64,000 nucleotides of DNA from assembly GCA_900755095.1 (NCBI GenBank), contig CAAEFE010000022.1, forward strand, positions 1 through 64,000, in the 5' to 3' direction. The position numbers were made by a program, and so were the translations under genes. The notes below the pieces were generated by a model that saw nothing but the letters and a program-made list of their open reading frames with translations, did not search any database and was not told the DNA's origin. Each line of letters opens with the position of its first letter. The first letter of the stretch is position 1. The DNA comes from an uncultured Bacteroides sp. (GTDB lineage: Bacteria; Bacteroidota; Bacteroidia; Bacteroidales; Bacteroidaceae). Shown here in pieces: positions 19,225 to 28,299 of this stretch.

Positions 19225-20142
19225 ATGCGCAAACCAGCAAAAGCGGAAATAATGAGAGAAGTGAAGGATTATATCTACATCACTCTCGGATTGATCAGTT
19301 ATGCTTTGGGATGGGCGGCATTTCTGCTGCCTTACCAGATAACGACAGGGGGTACTACCGGTATCGGGGCTATCATTTATTACGCAACGGGATTTCCTAT
19401 CCAGTGGTCGTACTTCATCATCAATGCGGTTCTGATGACATTTGCCATCAAGATATTAGGTCCGCGATTCAGCATAAAGACTACTTATGCAATTTTCATG
19501 CTGACTTTCCTGCTATGGATATTCCAGGTGTTGGTAAACAACTACATACAAACGCCCGATATGTCGGCCGACGGAAAGCCTCTGCTGCTCGGCAGCGGAC
19601 AGGACTTTATGGCTTGTATCATCGGTGCGGCTATGTGTGGTGTAGGTCTGGGCATTACTTTCAATTATAACGGCAGTACCGGAGGAACGGACATCATCGC
19701 TGCTATTGTCAACAAATACAAAGACGTATCACTTGGAAGGATGATCATGATTTGTGATGTGTTCATCATCAGTTCCTGTTACTTTGTGTTTCACGACTGG
19801 CGTCGGGTAATCTTCGGTTTCGTCACTCTGTTCATTATCGGTGTCGTGCTCGACTGGATTATCAACAGCGCCCGTCAGTCCGTACAGTTCTTCATCTTCT
19901 CCAAGAAGTATGATGAGATAGCCGACCGCATCATCAAAGATACTGACCGTGGGGTGACCGTGCTCAACGGCACCGGATGGTACAGCAAAAACGATGTAAA
20001 AGTATTGGTCGTACTGGCCAAAAGACGTCAGTCGCTGGATATCTTCCGACTGGTAAAACGTATCGACCCGAACGCTTTCATCTCGCAAAGTTCCGTCATC
20101 GGGGTGTATGGCGAAGGGTTCGATCAGTTGAAAGTGAAATAA
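19225..20142 (+). CDS. YitT family membrane protein (DUF161/DUF2179)
   Basis: This 305-residue protein has about five to six membrane helices in its first 210 residues, including the family-type GGTTGIG turn near residue 50 and SGGTD-like STGGTDIIA near 160. A soluble C-terminal domain (about 220-300, GVTVLNGTGWYS...) matches DUF2179, a small ligand-sensing fold. YitT proteins are widespread and no transport activity is firmly known. The ATG at 19225 is directly after the repeat region. The gene is followed 48 bp later by the nucleotide-sanitizing gene. Confidence 0.88.
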   Translation: MRKPAKAEIMREVKDYIYITLGLISYALGWAAFLLPYQITTGGTTGIGAIIYYATGFPIQWSYFIINAVLMTFAIKILGPRFSIKTTYAIFMLTFLLWIFQVLVNNYIQTPDMSADGKPLLLGSGQDFMACIIGAAMCGVGLGITFNYNGSTGGTDIIAAIVNKYKDVSLGRMIMICDVFIISSCYFVFHDWRRVIFGFVTLFIIGVVLDWIINSARQSVQFFIFSKKYDEIADRIIKDTDRGVTVLNGTGWYSKNDVKVLVVLAKRRQSLDIFRLVKRIDPNAFISQSSVIGVYGEGFDQLKVK

Positions 20143-20190
20143 ACAGGTGAATGAATCCGGATAATTCCGCTAAAAAACAAGAATAAGACA

Positions 20191-20772
20191 ATGAAACGCA
20201 AACTTGTATTTGCCACCAACAATGCTCATAAACTCGAAGAAGTAGCTGCCATCCTCGGGGATAAGGTAGAACTGCTCAGTCTGAATGACATTGACTGCCA
20301 CACGGACATCCCCGAAACAGCCGAAACGCTGGAAGGAAATGCCTTGCTGAAATCTTCTTTTATCTACCGGAACTATCAGCTGGACTGCTTTGCCGATGAC
20401 ACCGGACTGGAAGTGGAAGCTCTGAACGGAGCGCCCGGAGTGTACTCCGCCCGTTATGCCGAAGGCGAAGGCCACGATGCTCAGGCGAATATGCGCAAGC
20501 TGCTCCACGAACTGGAAGGAAAAGAGAACCGGAAAGCGCAATTCCGCACTGCCATTTCGCTGATTCTCGACGGAAAGGAATATCTCTTTGAAGGTGTGAT
20601 CAAAGGGGAAATCATCAAAGAGAAGCGCGGAGATTCCGGCTTCGGTTATGACCCGATATTCAAGCCCGAAGGGTACGAACAGACTTTTGCCGAACTGGGA
20701 AACGAAATAAAGAACAAGATCAGCCATCGTGCACTGGCTGTACAGAAACTTTGCGAGTTTCTGCAACGCTGA
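20191..20772 (+). CDS. rdgB: dITP/XTP pyrophosphatase (RdgB/HAM1)
   Basis: This cytoplasmic house-cleaning enzyme hydrolyses non-canonical purine triphosphates (dITP, ITP, XTP) to monophosphates. The 193-residue length is standard. The N-terminal [12 protein letters not shown] holds the Asn/Lys substrate contacts, FADDTGLEV holds the metal-binding acids, and SGFGYDPIF and ISHRALA are the C-terminal family motifs. It lies in the same direction as the YitT gene and may be cotranscribed with it. Confidence 0.96.
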   Translation: MKRKLVFATNNAHKLEEVAAILGDKVELLSLNDIDCHTDIPETAETLEGNALLKSSFIYRNYQLDCFADDTGLEVEALNGAPGVYSARYAEGEGHDAQANMRKLLHELEGKENRKAQFRTAISLILDGKEYLFEGVIKGEIIKEKRGDSGFGYDPIFKPEGYEQTFAELGNEIKNKISHRALAVQKLCEFLQR

Positions 20773-20883
20773 TTCTTTAGCATATTCCGCACAACAGCCT
20801 GTCTTGACATCGACGAAGTGCCAGCAGTAAAATTCTCTCAGGCCATTTCTTAACTATATGACACAGAGTTTAATAAAAGAATT

Positions 20884-20915
20884 TTTGTAATCTTCAGAAG
20901 AAAATTATTTCTTTG
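20884..20915 (+). promoter_or_regulatory. Promoter of the OmpA-like gene
   Basis: TTTG (20884-20887) and TTTCTTTG (20908-20915) are 20 bp apart, one base from each of the consensus spacing and -7 sequence. They end 18 bp before the start codon. Confidence 0.5.
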
Positions 20916-20933
20916 CAAAAAAAATAAAGCGTA

Positions 20934-21776
20934 ATGAAGAAAATTGCATTATTTACTTTCCTTACATTGTTATTATGTACTTCATGTGTAACGAAAAAGA
21001 AGTTCATGATGACAGAAGCCGCACGTATTGCAAGTATCGACAGCTTGCAAAGTTTATTGACTGATTGCCGCAACACGGGCGACCAGCTGTCAGCACAAAT
21101 CAAGAAGCTCCTGCGTGATACCACCCAGATGGGAAACAGTATCCGTCAGTATCAGAGCATGCTTAGTACTAACATGACGGAACAGGAAAAACTGAATGCC
21201 TTGTTGAGTCAGAAGAAAAACGAACTTAGCGAAAGAGAACGCACCATCAACGAGTTGCAGGACATGATCAACGCTCAGAACGAGAAAGTGAAACAACTGC
21301 TGAACAGTGTGAAAGACGCGTTACTGGGCTTTAGCACAGACGAACTGACGGTTCGTGAAAAGGATGGAAAGGTGTATGTGGCAATGTCGGACAAATTGCT
21401 GTTCCAGTCAGGAAGCGCCCGTCTGGATAAACGCGGAGAGGAAGCTCTCGGCAAATTGGCGGAAGTCCTGAACAAGCAGACCGACATCGACGTATTTATC
21501 GAAGGTCACACCGACAATAAACCGATCAACACCGTACAGTTCAAAGACAACTGGGATTTGAGCGTGATTCGTGCTACCTCCGTCGTACGTATCCTGATCA
21601 AGAACTACGGTGTAAATCCTTTGCAGATACAGCCCAGCGGTCGCGGCGAATATATGCCTGTTGACGACAATGAAACTGCGGAAGGCAGAAGCAAGAACCG
21701 CCGTACGGAGATTATCATGGCTCCAAAGCTGGACAAGCTATTCCAGATGTTACAGACTTCCGAAGAGGTTAAATAA
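20934..21776 (+). CDS. OmpA-family peptidoglycan-associated lipoprotein
   Basis: This 280-residue protein starts with a lipoprotein signal (LLCTSC, Cys18). A long alpha-helical, coiled-coil-like segment follows (about 25-125, rich in Q, L, E and K). The C-terminal OmpA domain begins near residue 150, with FIEGHTDNKPI and a NRRTEI end, and binds the diaminopimelate of peptidoglycan. The architecture matches outer-membrane anchors or MotB-like spacers that fix the outer membrane to the cell wall. It stands alone and is followed by a strong terminator. Confidence 0.9.
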   Translation: MKKIALFTFLTLLLCTSCVTKKKFMMTEAARIASIDSLQSLLTDCRNTGDQLSAQIKKLLRDTTQMGNSIRQYQSMLSTNMTEQEKLNALLSQKKNELSERERTINELQDMINAQNEKVKQLLNSVKDALLGFSTDELTVREKDGKVYVAMSDKLLFQSGSARLDKRGEEALGKLAEVLNKQTDIDVFIEGHTDNKPINTVQFKDNWDLSVIRATSVVRILIKNYGVNPLQIQPSGRGEYMPVDDNETAEGRSKNRRTEIIMAPKLDKLFQMLQTSEEVK

Positions 21777-21783
21777 GAAAATA

Positions 21784-21823
21784 ATAATAAGAGACTGTCA
21801 GAAGGTAGACAGTCTCTTATTAT
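21784..21823. terminator. Bidirectional terminator between the OmpA gene and GH92
   Basis: A perfect 16-bp stem (21784-21799 with 21808-21823) with an 8-nt loop starts 8 bp after the OmpA stop, with AT-rich flanks on both sides. The genes on either side converge on it. Confidence 0.85.
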
Positions 21824-21909
21824 ATAGAAACAAGGCTATAATATTTATTGCCCTATATGATATAACTCATCCATGTTTCTATTAGATACAATATCTGAAT
21901 TCATACTGT

Positions 21910-24117
21910 TTACTTTCCCCATCCGGATGGTTTCTTACCCATCTTGAACACCATCGTACCACCGTTCATGATGTCCTGATGAGTGATGAAGAAATCTTTG
22001 TGTTTCTTCCCGTTCAAAGTCACCGACTGAATGTAGATATCTTCGGGAGACTTACGGATGGTCCGGATACGGAATTCCTTATTACCTGCTAGTTTCAAAG
22101 TACACTCATCCAAAAGCGGGGAACCGATGATATACCGGCCGTCGGCAGGATTGACCGGATAGAATCCCATCGCACTGAATACATACCAGGCAGACATCTG
22201 ACCGCAGTCATCATTTCCGGCATATCCCGAAGAAGTGTTGTTATACAGCGTGTTCAGAATATGGCTGACATACTTTTGCGTCTTCCACGGCTGACCTGCA
22301 AAATTATAGAGATAAGCTACGTGATGGCTGGGCTCATTGCCATGTGCATACTGTCCCACAAATCCCGAAGCGTTATGATTCATCTGCTCACTCTTATAGG
22401 TAGAGGTAAAGAAGGTATCCAGCTTTTGTTCAAAGGCTTTCGTTCCTCCTGTCAGTTCCATCAAGGCCTGGATGTTATGCGGAACATACCAAAAGTATTG
22501 CCATGCATTTCCTTCGGTAAACGGATGCCCACCGTTTCCACCGTATTGATACGGGTCGAAAGGTTCGATCCATTCTCCCTTGTCATTCTTGGACTGGAAG
22601 AACTTCGTTTTCGGATGGAAAAGGTTCCGGTAATATTCGGAGCGTTTGTGGAATCGCTGATAATCGGTATCCTTGTTCAGTTTTGCAGCCAGTTGGGCAA
22701 CGCACCAGTCATCAAAAGCCTGTTCTAGAGTGATGGAGACAGATTGAGTCTGAATGTTTTCGGGCATAAAGCCGTATTTCTCCCATACCTCAAAAGGAGA
22801 GTTGGGGTGTGAGGTTACCGAACTGTTATAGACTGCTTCATAGGCCTTCTCCATATCAATTCCGGGAATACCTTTCAGGATGGCATCAGTAATCACAGGG
22901 ATGGAGTGGTTACCGATCATACAGTAATTGTCCTGTCCCCATAATTGCCAGATAGGCAGGTAGCCGTAATATTCATACTGGCGTATCATGCTCTTCACGA
23001 AGTCAGTCACCCGCTCGGGTTCCAGCAACGTGTAGAGAGGATGAGAGGCGCGGAAAGTATCCCACAGGGAGAATGTGGTGTAATGAGTTTCATTGTTCGC
23101 CACCTTGCGGGTCGTATAGTCGGCAGCCATGTATTCGCCGTTCACGTCGGACATGGTGTTAGGCTGTATCATGGTGTGGTAAAGAGCCGTATAGAATATC
23201 TCTTTCTGCACTTCCGTACCTTTCACTTCGATCTTTCCTAGTTGTTTTTCCCAATCAGCGTCCGCAGCAGCCACATAGCGGTCGAAATCCCAGTGCGGTG
23301 CTTCCTGTTCCATGTTCTGACGGGCATTCTCCATAGAGACGGACGAAAGGGCTACTTTGCACGTCAATGGTTTGCCATTCAGTTGGCCGAAACGGAAACA
23401 GCCATGAAGATTCGTACCGTTGATCACGGCTGTGTTTTCATGAACACGCCCGCCGTCTCTCAGCGTAGAAGTAAGGATAGGACTGGAAAACTCCATGTAG
23501 AAATAAATCTTGCGTAGTTTCGCCCATCCGGTGATGATACGGTAACCTTCCACTGCATGGTCATTCAGAATGCGGATCTGAGAGTTAATGATCCGGCGTC
23601 CCCAACTGCCCTTATCTGCCGAGTGGTCCATATCCAGTATAATCTCCGCATCTTTACCGGCGGGATATTGATAGCGGTGGATACCGTTTCTCTGAGTAGT
23701 GGTAAGCTCTGCATTAATACCTTCATCTTTCAGCATTACCTGATAATAGCCGGGACGGGCTTTCTCTTCGTCGTGCGTGAATGCGGAAGAAGTGCGTCCG
23801 CTACTGGTCGGCATCAATGTAATGTCGATCAGGTCCGAAGCTCCTGTCCCGCTCAGGCGGGTATGGCTGAAACCGAAGATTGTATTCCGGTTATAGTCGT
23901 ATCCGGACGCGTCTCCCCAGTTGGGAGCTTCGCTGGTGTCCGGAGAAAGCTGTATCATACCGAACGGCGAGGTCGCCCCCGGGTAATTATTACCCGAAAG
24001 TCCCCCATCGATGGCCCCCGTTCCAATAAACGGATTTACATATTTAGTGATTTCCCCTGCCTGCAACGTAGCAAGAGTCAATGAAAATGCACATACACTT
24101 AAAAGTAATTTCTTCAT
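21910..24117 (-). CDS. GH92 alpha-mannosidase
   Basis: This 735-residue secreted protein (signal peptide ending ATLQA-G) matches glycoside hydrolase family 92. The N-terminal beta domain starts KYVNPFIGTG with NYPGATSPFGM, and an (alpha/alpha)6 barrel follows. The C-terminal segment GNDDCGQMSAWYVFSAMGFY belongs to the catalytic, calcium-dependent active site. GH92 enzymes are exo-alpha-mannosidases, many of them alpha-1,2 specific, acting on N-glycans or yeast mannan. It is the last gene of a four-enzyme minus-strand operon (46 bp after the GH36 gene), which implies a mixed host-glycan substrate. Confidence 0.94.
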   Translation of the reverse strand: MKKLLLSVCAFSLTLATLQAGEITKYVNPFIGTGAIDGGLSGNNYPGATSPFGMIQLSPDTSEAPNWGDASGYDYNRNTIFGFSHTRLSGTGASDLIDITLMPTSSGRTSSAFTHDEEKARPGYYQVMLKDEGINAELTTTQRNGIHRYQYPAGKDAEIILDMDHSADKGSWGRRIINSQIRILNDHAVEGYRIITGWAKLRKIYFYMEFSSPILTSTLRDGGRVHENTAVINGTNLHGCFRFGQLNGKPLTCKVALSSVSMENARQNMEQEAPHWDFDRYVAAADADWEKQLGKIEVKGTEVQKEIFYTALYHTMIQPNTMSDVNGEYMAADYTTRKVANNETHYTTFSLWDTFRASHPLYTLLEPERVTDFVKSMIRQYEYYGYLPIWQLWGQDNYCMIGNHSIPVITDAILKGIPGIDMEKAYEAVYNSSVTSHPNSPFEVWEKYGFMPENIQTQSVSITLEQAFDDWCVAQLAAKLNKDTDYQRFHKRSEYYRNLFHPKTKFFQSKNDKGEWIEPFDPYQYGGNGGHPFTEGNAWQYFWYVPHNIQALMELTGGTKAFEQKLDTFFTSTYKSEQMNHNASGFVGQYAHGNEPSHHVAYLYNFAGQPWKTQKYVSHILNTLYNNTSSGYAGNDDCGQMSAWYVFSAMGFYPVNPADGRYIIGSPLLDECTLKLAGNKEFRIRTIRKSPEDIYIQSVTLNGKKHKDFFITHQDIMNGGTMVFKMGKKPSGWGK

Positions 24118-24163
24118 GGTTCGTGGTGTTTTTATAAGATATGTTTCTTATGTCTATGGCTTT

Positions 24164-26320
24164 TTATTCTGCTGTTATTTCAATAAGCCGGCTGTTGAGC
24201 TGCTGCGTTGTGAAAAGATCCAGTCCGACGTTCATCAGATATTCTCCGGAGAAAACCTGGTCGTTACCCTTCAATGAGGAACCGCTGCCGGGCATCATAT
24301 TGATTTCCTTCACACGGTACATCTTATCGGCATCCAACCCTTGCAAGCGGACAGGCAGTGTCTTTTCCGCATAGCGCGGATGGATATCGAAGGCGAATAC
24401 CGCAGCCGTTTTCTTGTCCTTGCCTACAAACATGGAAGAAGTATGGTTGCTTCCGTAAGGAGAAACAAGGCGATACATATCACCTTCAAGGATGACAGGT
24501 TTCAGACGGTTGTAGTTCTTGACTGCCAGATCACAGTACAAGTGCTCATTCTGATTCATGTCTTCCAGTTTGATGTCGAATCCTAATTTGCACATCATGG
24601 CTACATCGGTACGGAACTTGATACTGGTTCCACGATTCCAAGTAGTGACGTGGGCACACAGTGTCTTACTTGGGAAGATCTGCGAATAGCCCCATTGGAT
24701 AAACAGACGTTCGATAGGATCGGTATTGTCGCTTGGCCAGAACTCTGTGAAGTACTTCAATGCTTCATAGTCGGAGCGTCCGCCGCCACCGGCACACAGC
24801 ATCATCGGAAGATTAGGATATTTAGCCTTGATTCTGTCCAGCACCTTGTAAAGTCCGCGCACATAATCAACGTACAGATGAGACTGTTTATCTTTCAGAT
24901 ACACCGAATAGATATTCGTAATCGGGCTGTTGCAGTCCCATTTGAAGAAAGCGATGCCGGGATATTTGGTCATCAGGTTGTCCACCACGCCGAATACATG
25001 ATCCTGTACTTTCGGATTGCTAAGGTCGAGCACCATCTGGTTGCGGAAGTAGTATTCATCACGGTTAGGCAGATGAATCACCCAGTCCTTATGCTTTTCG
25101 TAAAGCTCGCTTTTGGGATTCACCATTTCCGGCTCTATCCATATACCGAACTTGATACCTTTCTTTTGTGCTTCTTCAACAAGACGCCCTACTCCGTTCG
25201 GAAGTTTGTCGGCAGTCTCTTCCCAGTCGCCCAACCCCTGATGGTCACTGCTACGAGGATATTTGTTGGCAAACCAACCATCATCCAGCAGGAACATATC
25301 TACGCCCAGCTTGGTAGCCTCATCCATCAAGCCGATCAGTTTATTTTCATCAAAGTCAAAATAGGTAGATTCCCAGTTGTTAAGCAAAGTCATGCGGGTA
25401 TCATTACCGTTTTTCACCTGATGATTGCGCGCCCAGTCATGGAAGTTACGGCTGGCCTCACCTTTCCCCTGCGTGCTGTAAGTGAAATAGAAGTCCGGAG
25501 TACGGAACACTTCTTTGGCGGGCAGGCTGTATTCGGAGTCGTACGGGTTGATACCGCTGATAATACGCAGTTCGTTTTTGTTGTCCACTTCGAAAGTAAA
25601 GCGAAAGTTACCCGTCCATCCGATGGTTCCTACCAGCACTTCGCCTGCATTCTCCTGCGAAGGATTGTCAAGAGCCAGTTGGAAGAAAGGAGATACAAAC
25701 ATATTGGCACGTGCACCCAACTTCGTATCGATCACCTTTTTGCCGAAAGCCAGTTCTCTTTCAGTCACGTTGGCTTCGTGTGCCCAGTCACCGGAAAATT
25801 CAGTCAGGAAATACTTGCTGCTGTTCAAGTGAAGCATTGATGAAGCATACTTGCAAAGTATCACAGGCTTCTTCTCTTCATGGCTGATTTCACTAAACGC
25901 ACGGATAATGTTCTCTTTGCCGTATGCTACATAATGCAACTTCACAGTCACAGGGTATTTATCATCCTTAAGGGTAATTACGGTTTCGTTGACCCCGTTA
26001 CCGATGGCATTGCTCGAATGATCTACATATTTCAGCAGCAATGAAGAGTTATTGTCATTATGACGTATGTGAATAGCCGGTTCAAAGTAGTCCTCCATAC
26101 CATGAGTCAGATAAGCTTCAGTCCCTTGTGGCAGATACTGGATATCGGAATCATGGTTAAGCTTTTTGCCCAAGTATTTCTGATACAGACGTCCGTTGTC
26201 AGCTACTTGATAGATAAGGCTGGTCCGTTCGGTTTCTATTTTGATCAGAGGCTTGTCGGCAGCCTGCAAAAGAGAAAAAGAACTCAATAGAAAAAAAAGT
26301 AAGAATGCTTTTAATTTCAT
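24164..26320 (-). CDS. GH36 alpha-galactosidase (or alpha-N-acetylgalactosaminidase)
   Basis: This 718-residue secreted protein (signal peptide ending LLQA-A) is a full-length GH36 enzyme. It has an N-terminal beta-sandwich and then a TIM barrel with LLDDGWF, GIWIEPEM, FFKWDCN (nucleophile Asp), CAGGGGRSDYE and EFWPSDNTD (acid/base Asp). A C-terminal beta domain completes it. It should remove terminal alpha-galactose with retention of configuration. The alanine in CAGGGGR, instead of the usual CSGGGGR, leaves alpha-GalNAc as an alternative. It lies in the operon between an esterase and GH92. Confidence 0.92.
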   Translation of the reverse strand: MKLKAFLLFFLLSSFSLLQAADKPLIKIETERTSLIYQVADNGRLYQKYLGKKLNHDSDIQYLPQGTEAYLTHGMEDYFEPAIHIRHNDNNSSLLLKYVDHSSNAIGNGVNETVITLKDDKYPVTVKLHYVAYGKENIIRAFSEISHEEKKPVILCKYASSMLHLNSSKYFLTEFSGDWAHEANVTERELAFGKKVIDTKLGARANMFVSPFFQLALDNPSQENAGEVLVGTIGWTGNFRFTFEVDNKNELRIISGINPYDSEYSLPAKEVFRTPDFYFTYSTQGKGEASRNFHDWARNHQVKNGNDTRMTLLNNWESTYFDFDENKLIGLMDEATKLGVDMFLLDDGWFANKYPRSSDHQGLGDWEETADKLPNGVGRLVEEAQKKGIKFGIWIEPEMVNPKSELYEKHKDWVIHLPNRDEYYFRNQMVLDLSNPKVQDHVFGVVDNLMTKYPGIAFFKWDCNSPITNIYSVYLKDKQSHLYVDYVRGLYKVLDRIKAKYPNLPMMLCAGGGGRSDYEALKYFTEFWPSDNTDPIERLFIQWGYSQIFPSKTLCAHVTTWNRGTSIKFRTDVAMMCKLGFDIKLEDMNQNEHLYCDLAVKNYNRLKPVILEGDMYRLVSPYGSNHTSSMFVGKDKKTAAVFAFDIHPRYAEKTLPVRLQGLDADKMYRVKEINMMPGSGSSLKGNDQVFSGEYLMNVGLDLFTTQQLNSRLIEITAE

Positions 26321-26344
26321 GGTTTACATTGTTATGGTTGATAT

Positions 26345-28291
26345 TTATTCTCTGGTGCGGAACGGGGGTACGGGAAGCCCGCTCTTGCCATATAGATTAC
26401 AAACAGGATTGTCTGCCCACGCATAGCAAGCCGCCGTCGGTATTTCTATCTGGTCGGATTGTAGAATGACTTCTTTTCCCCGGATGGTAGCCTGTGCCGG
26501 AACGTATTTCCCGTCCGGTCCCGCCAGTATAAAGCCTTTCGGAGCACCTTCTTTGGCTACTACTTCCTGATCGAAACTAAGAATCAGCGTACGTCCCGAA
26601 ATGCGGTATCCAAGGAATGCGGGCACTTCGTATGTACCTTTGTTATAGGTCTTCGCCAATGCCGCTTGCGCCAGCCGCTTTCCTACTTCCTGTTTGTTTT
26701 TCGGGTGGATATCATAAGCTTCGCCGAGGTCGATGGCACATGCCATACCTGTATTAGGCAGGTGCAGCGCATGTGCCTGTGCATCACGGAGAGCCGCCCA
26801 TTTGGAATCCGGCTGCACTTCTTCCGGTTTCAGATAATTGGCCAACTGCACAAAGTAGAAAGGAAAATCCTGTTTCCATGCCCTTCTCCAATCTGTAATC
26901 ATTGACTGGAAAAGTACCCTGTACTGCTCGTCGAATCCTACATTATTTTCTCCCTGATACCAGATAGCACCCTTGATAGGAAAGACAGTAAAAGGATGTA
27001 TCATTGCATTGTAAAGTACGGTCGGGTAACAGGATGTCGGCCAGCCGGTTCCTTCGGGAGACAATGGTCTGGAAGGTGCGCCGGTCATCGATACTCCGGT
27101 GTGATAGTTCCAGTTGCCCGCCAAGGAAATCTTCTTGCCGTTCGCTTCCATATACATCTGCTGAGGTTCTCCGTGGATACCACCTTCACCTCCATAATCT
27201 ATGGCACGGATGGTGATAACCCCTTTACCTGCCTTTGCCAAGGCTGCGGGAATCTTATAAGTACGCATCGTATTACATCCCGAAGTTCTTCCTATCTCTT
27301 TTCCGTTAAAGTAAGTGATATCGTCGTCGTCGATCATAGCCAGATGGAAGGAGATTTCCTTACCGCTCCAGTCAGCAGGTATTTCCACTTCTTTCTGGAA
27401 CCAGACAGTACCGTCAAAATTCAGTCCGCGGGTTTCCCAGTAGGCGGGCAGTTCCATCGGTTTCCATCCATTCCCTGTCTGAAGAGCTGATATCCATTGG
27501 GGAACTCCGTCTTTGAATCCGGCATCCTTGGCATCAAACTGCTGAAGCCACTCGTCCATTTCCCGATGGTAAAGTTCGACAAGTTTCTCTCTTTGGAAGC
27601 CTGCGCTTTCCATTTCGGCCATCTTTTTCTGAAATCCCACGACTTGCTTCAATGTCTGATGGCTTGTCCATGATTCGGCAGGTGTGCCGCCCCAAGTGCA
27701 GTCAATCACCCCAACGGGCACATTCAGTTCTTTCCACAACTTACGGGCATAGAAATAAGCAACGGAAGAAAACTCCGGTACAGTAGCGGAACTACATTCC
27801 TGCCAGCCGTTCATATTCATTTCTACGTTATCCTGCGGAGAGAAAGCGACGGTCTTCTTTACCTGCAACAGACGGATGGAAGGATAATCGGCATCGGCAA
27901 CCTCCTGTTCGTAATTCATCACTTTTCCCCATCCGGCAACGGGCATTTCCATATTCGACTGACCGGAACATATCCAGACTTCGCCCGATAAGACGTTGTT
28001 CAACACTAGTTTCTCACCATCCGAAACAATGATCTGATAAGGTCCTCCGGCAGGCGGAGTCGGGACTTCTATGCTAAAATGACCATCAGCTGACGCTTTA
28101 GCCGTATATTTCTCATGATTCCAGCTCACCTTCACAGTCACTTGTTTACCGGCTTTTGCTTTTCCCGGCAACGTCAGCTGACTGTTTTGCTGAATAACCA
28201 TATTATCGGTAAAGAATGACGGCAATGTGACCTTCGCTTGCGCAAAGGCTGCCACACATAACGATAAGAGTGTTAATTGATATTTTTTCAT
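26345..28291 (-). CDS. Sialate O-acetylesterase with an inserted beta-sandwich
   Basis: This 648-residue secreted protein (signal peptide ending FAQA-K) has the family's N-terminal beta domain and the catalytic-serine block GQSNMEMPVAGWGK. A late DLGEAYDIHPKNK supplies the Asp/His pair. Compared with the 479-residue homologue at 13654, it carries an extra jelly-roll domain at about 285-400 (VWFQKEVEIPADW to HGEPQQMYME) that resembles the GH2 sugar-binding domain and lies inside the esterase core. It should deacetylate O-acetylated sialic acid or another sugar in the periplasm. It is the second gene of the operon, only 8 bp after its upstream neighbour. Confidence 0.9.
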   Translation of the reverse strand: MKKYQLTLLSLCVAAFAQAKVTLPSFFTDNMVIQQNSQLTLPGKAKAGKQVTVKVSWNHEKYTAKASADGHFSIEVPTPPAGGPYQIIVSDGEKLVLNNVLSGEVWICSGQSNMEMPVAGWGKVMNYEQEVADADYPSIRLLQVKKTVAFSPQDNVEMNMNGWQECSSATVPEFSSVAYFYARKLWKELNVPVGVIDCTWGGTPAESWTSHQTLKQVVGFQKKMAEMESAGFQREKLVELYHREMDEWLQQFDAKDAGFKDGVPQWISALQTGNGWKPMELPAYWETRGLNFDGTVWFQKEVEIPADWSGKEISFHLAMIDDDDITYFNGKEIGRTSGCNTMRTYKIPAALAKAGKGVITIRAIDYGGEGGIHGEPQQMYMEANGKKISLAGNWNYHTGVSMTGAPSRPLSPEGTGWPTSCYPTVLYNAMIHPFTVFPIKGAIWYQGENNVGFDEQYRVLFQSMITDWRRAWKQDFPFYFVQLANYLKPEEVQPDSKWAALRDAQAHALHLPNTGMACAIDLGEAYDIHPKNKQEVGKRLAQAALAKTYNKGTYEVPAFLGYRISGRTLILSFDQEVVAKEGAPKGFILAGPDGKYVPAQATIRGKEVILQSDQIEIPTAACYAWADNPVCNLYGKSGLPVPPFRTRE

Positions 28292-28299
28292 TTCTTCGG

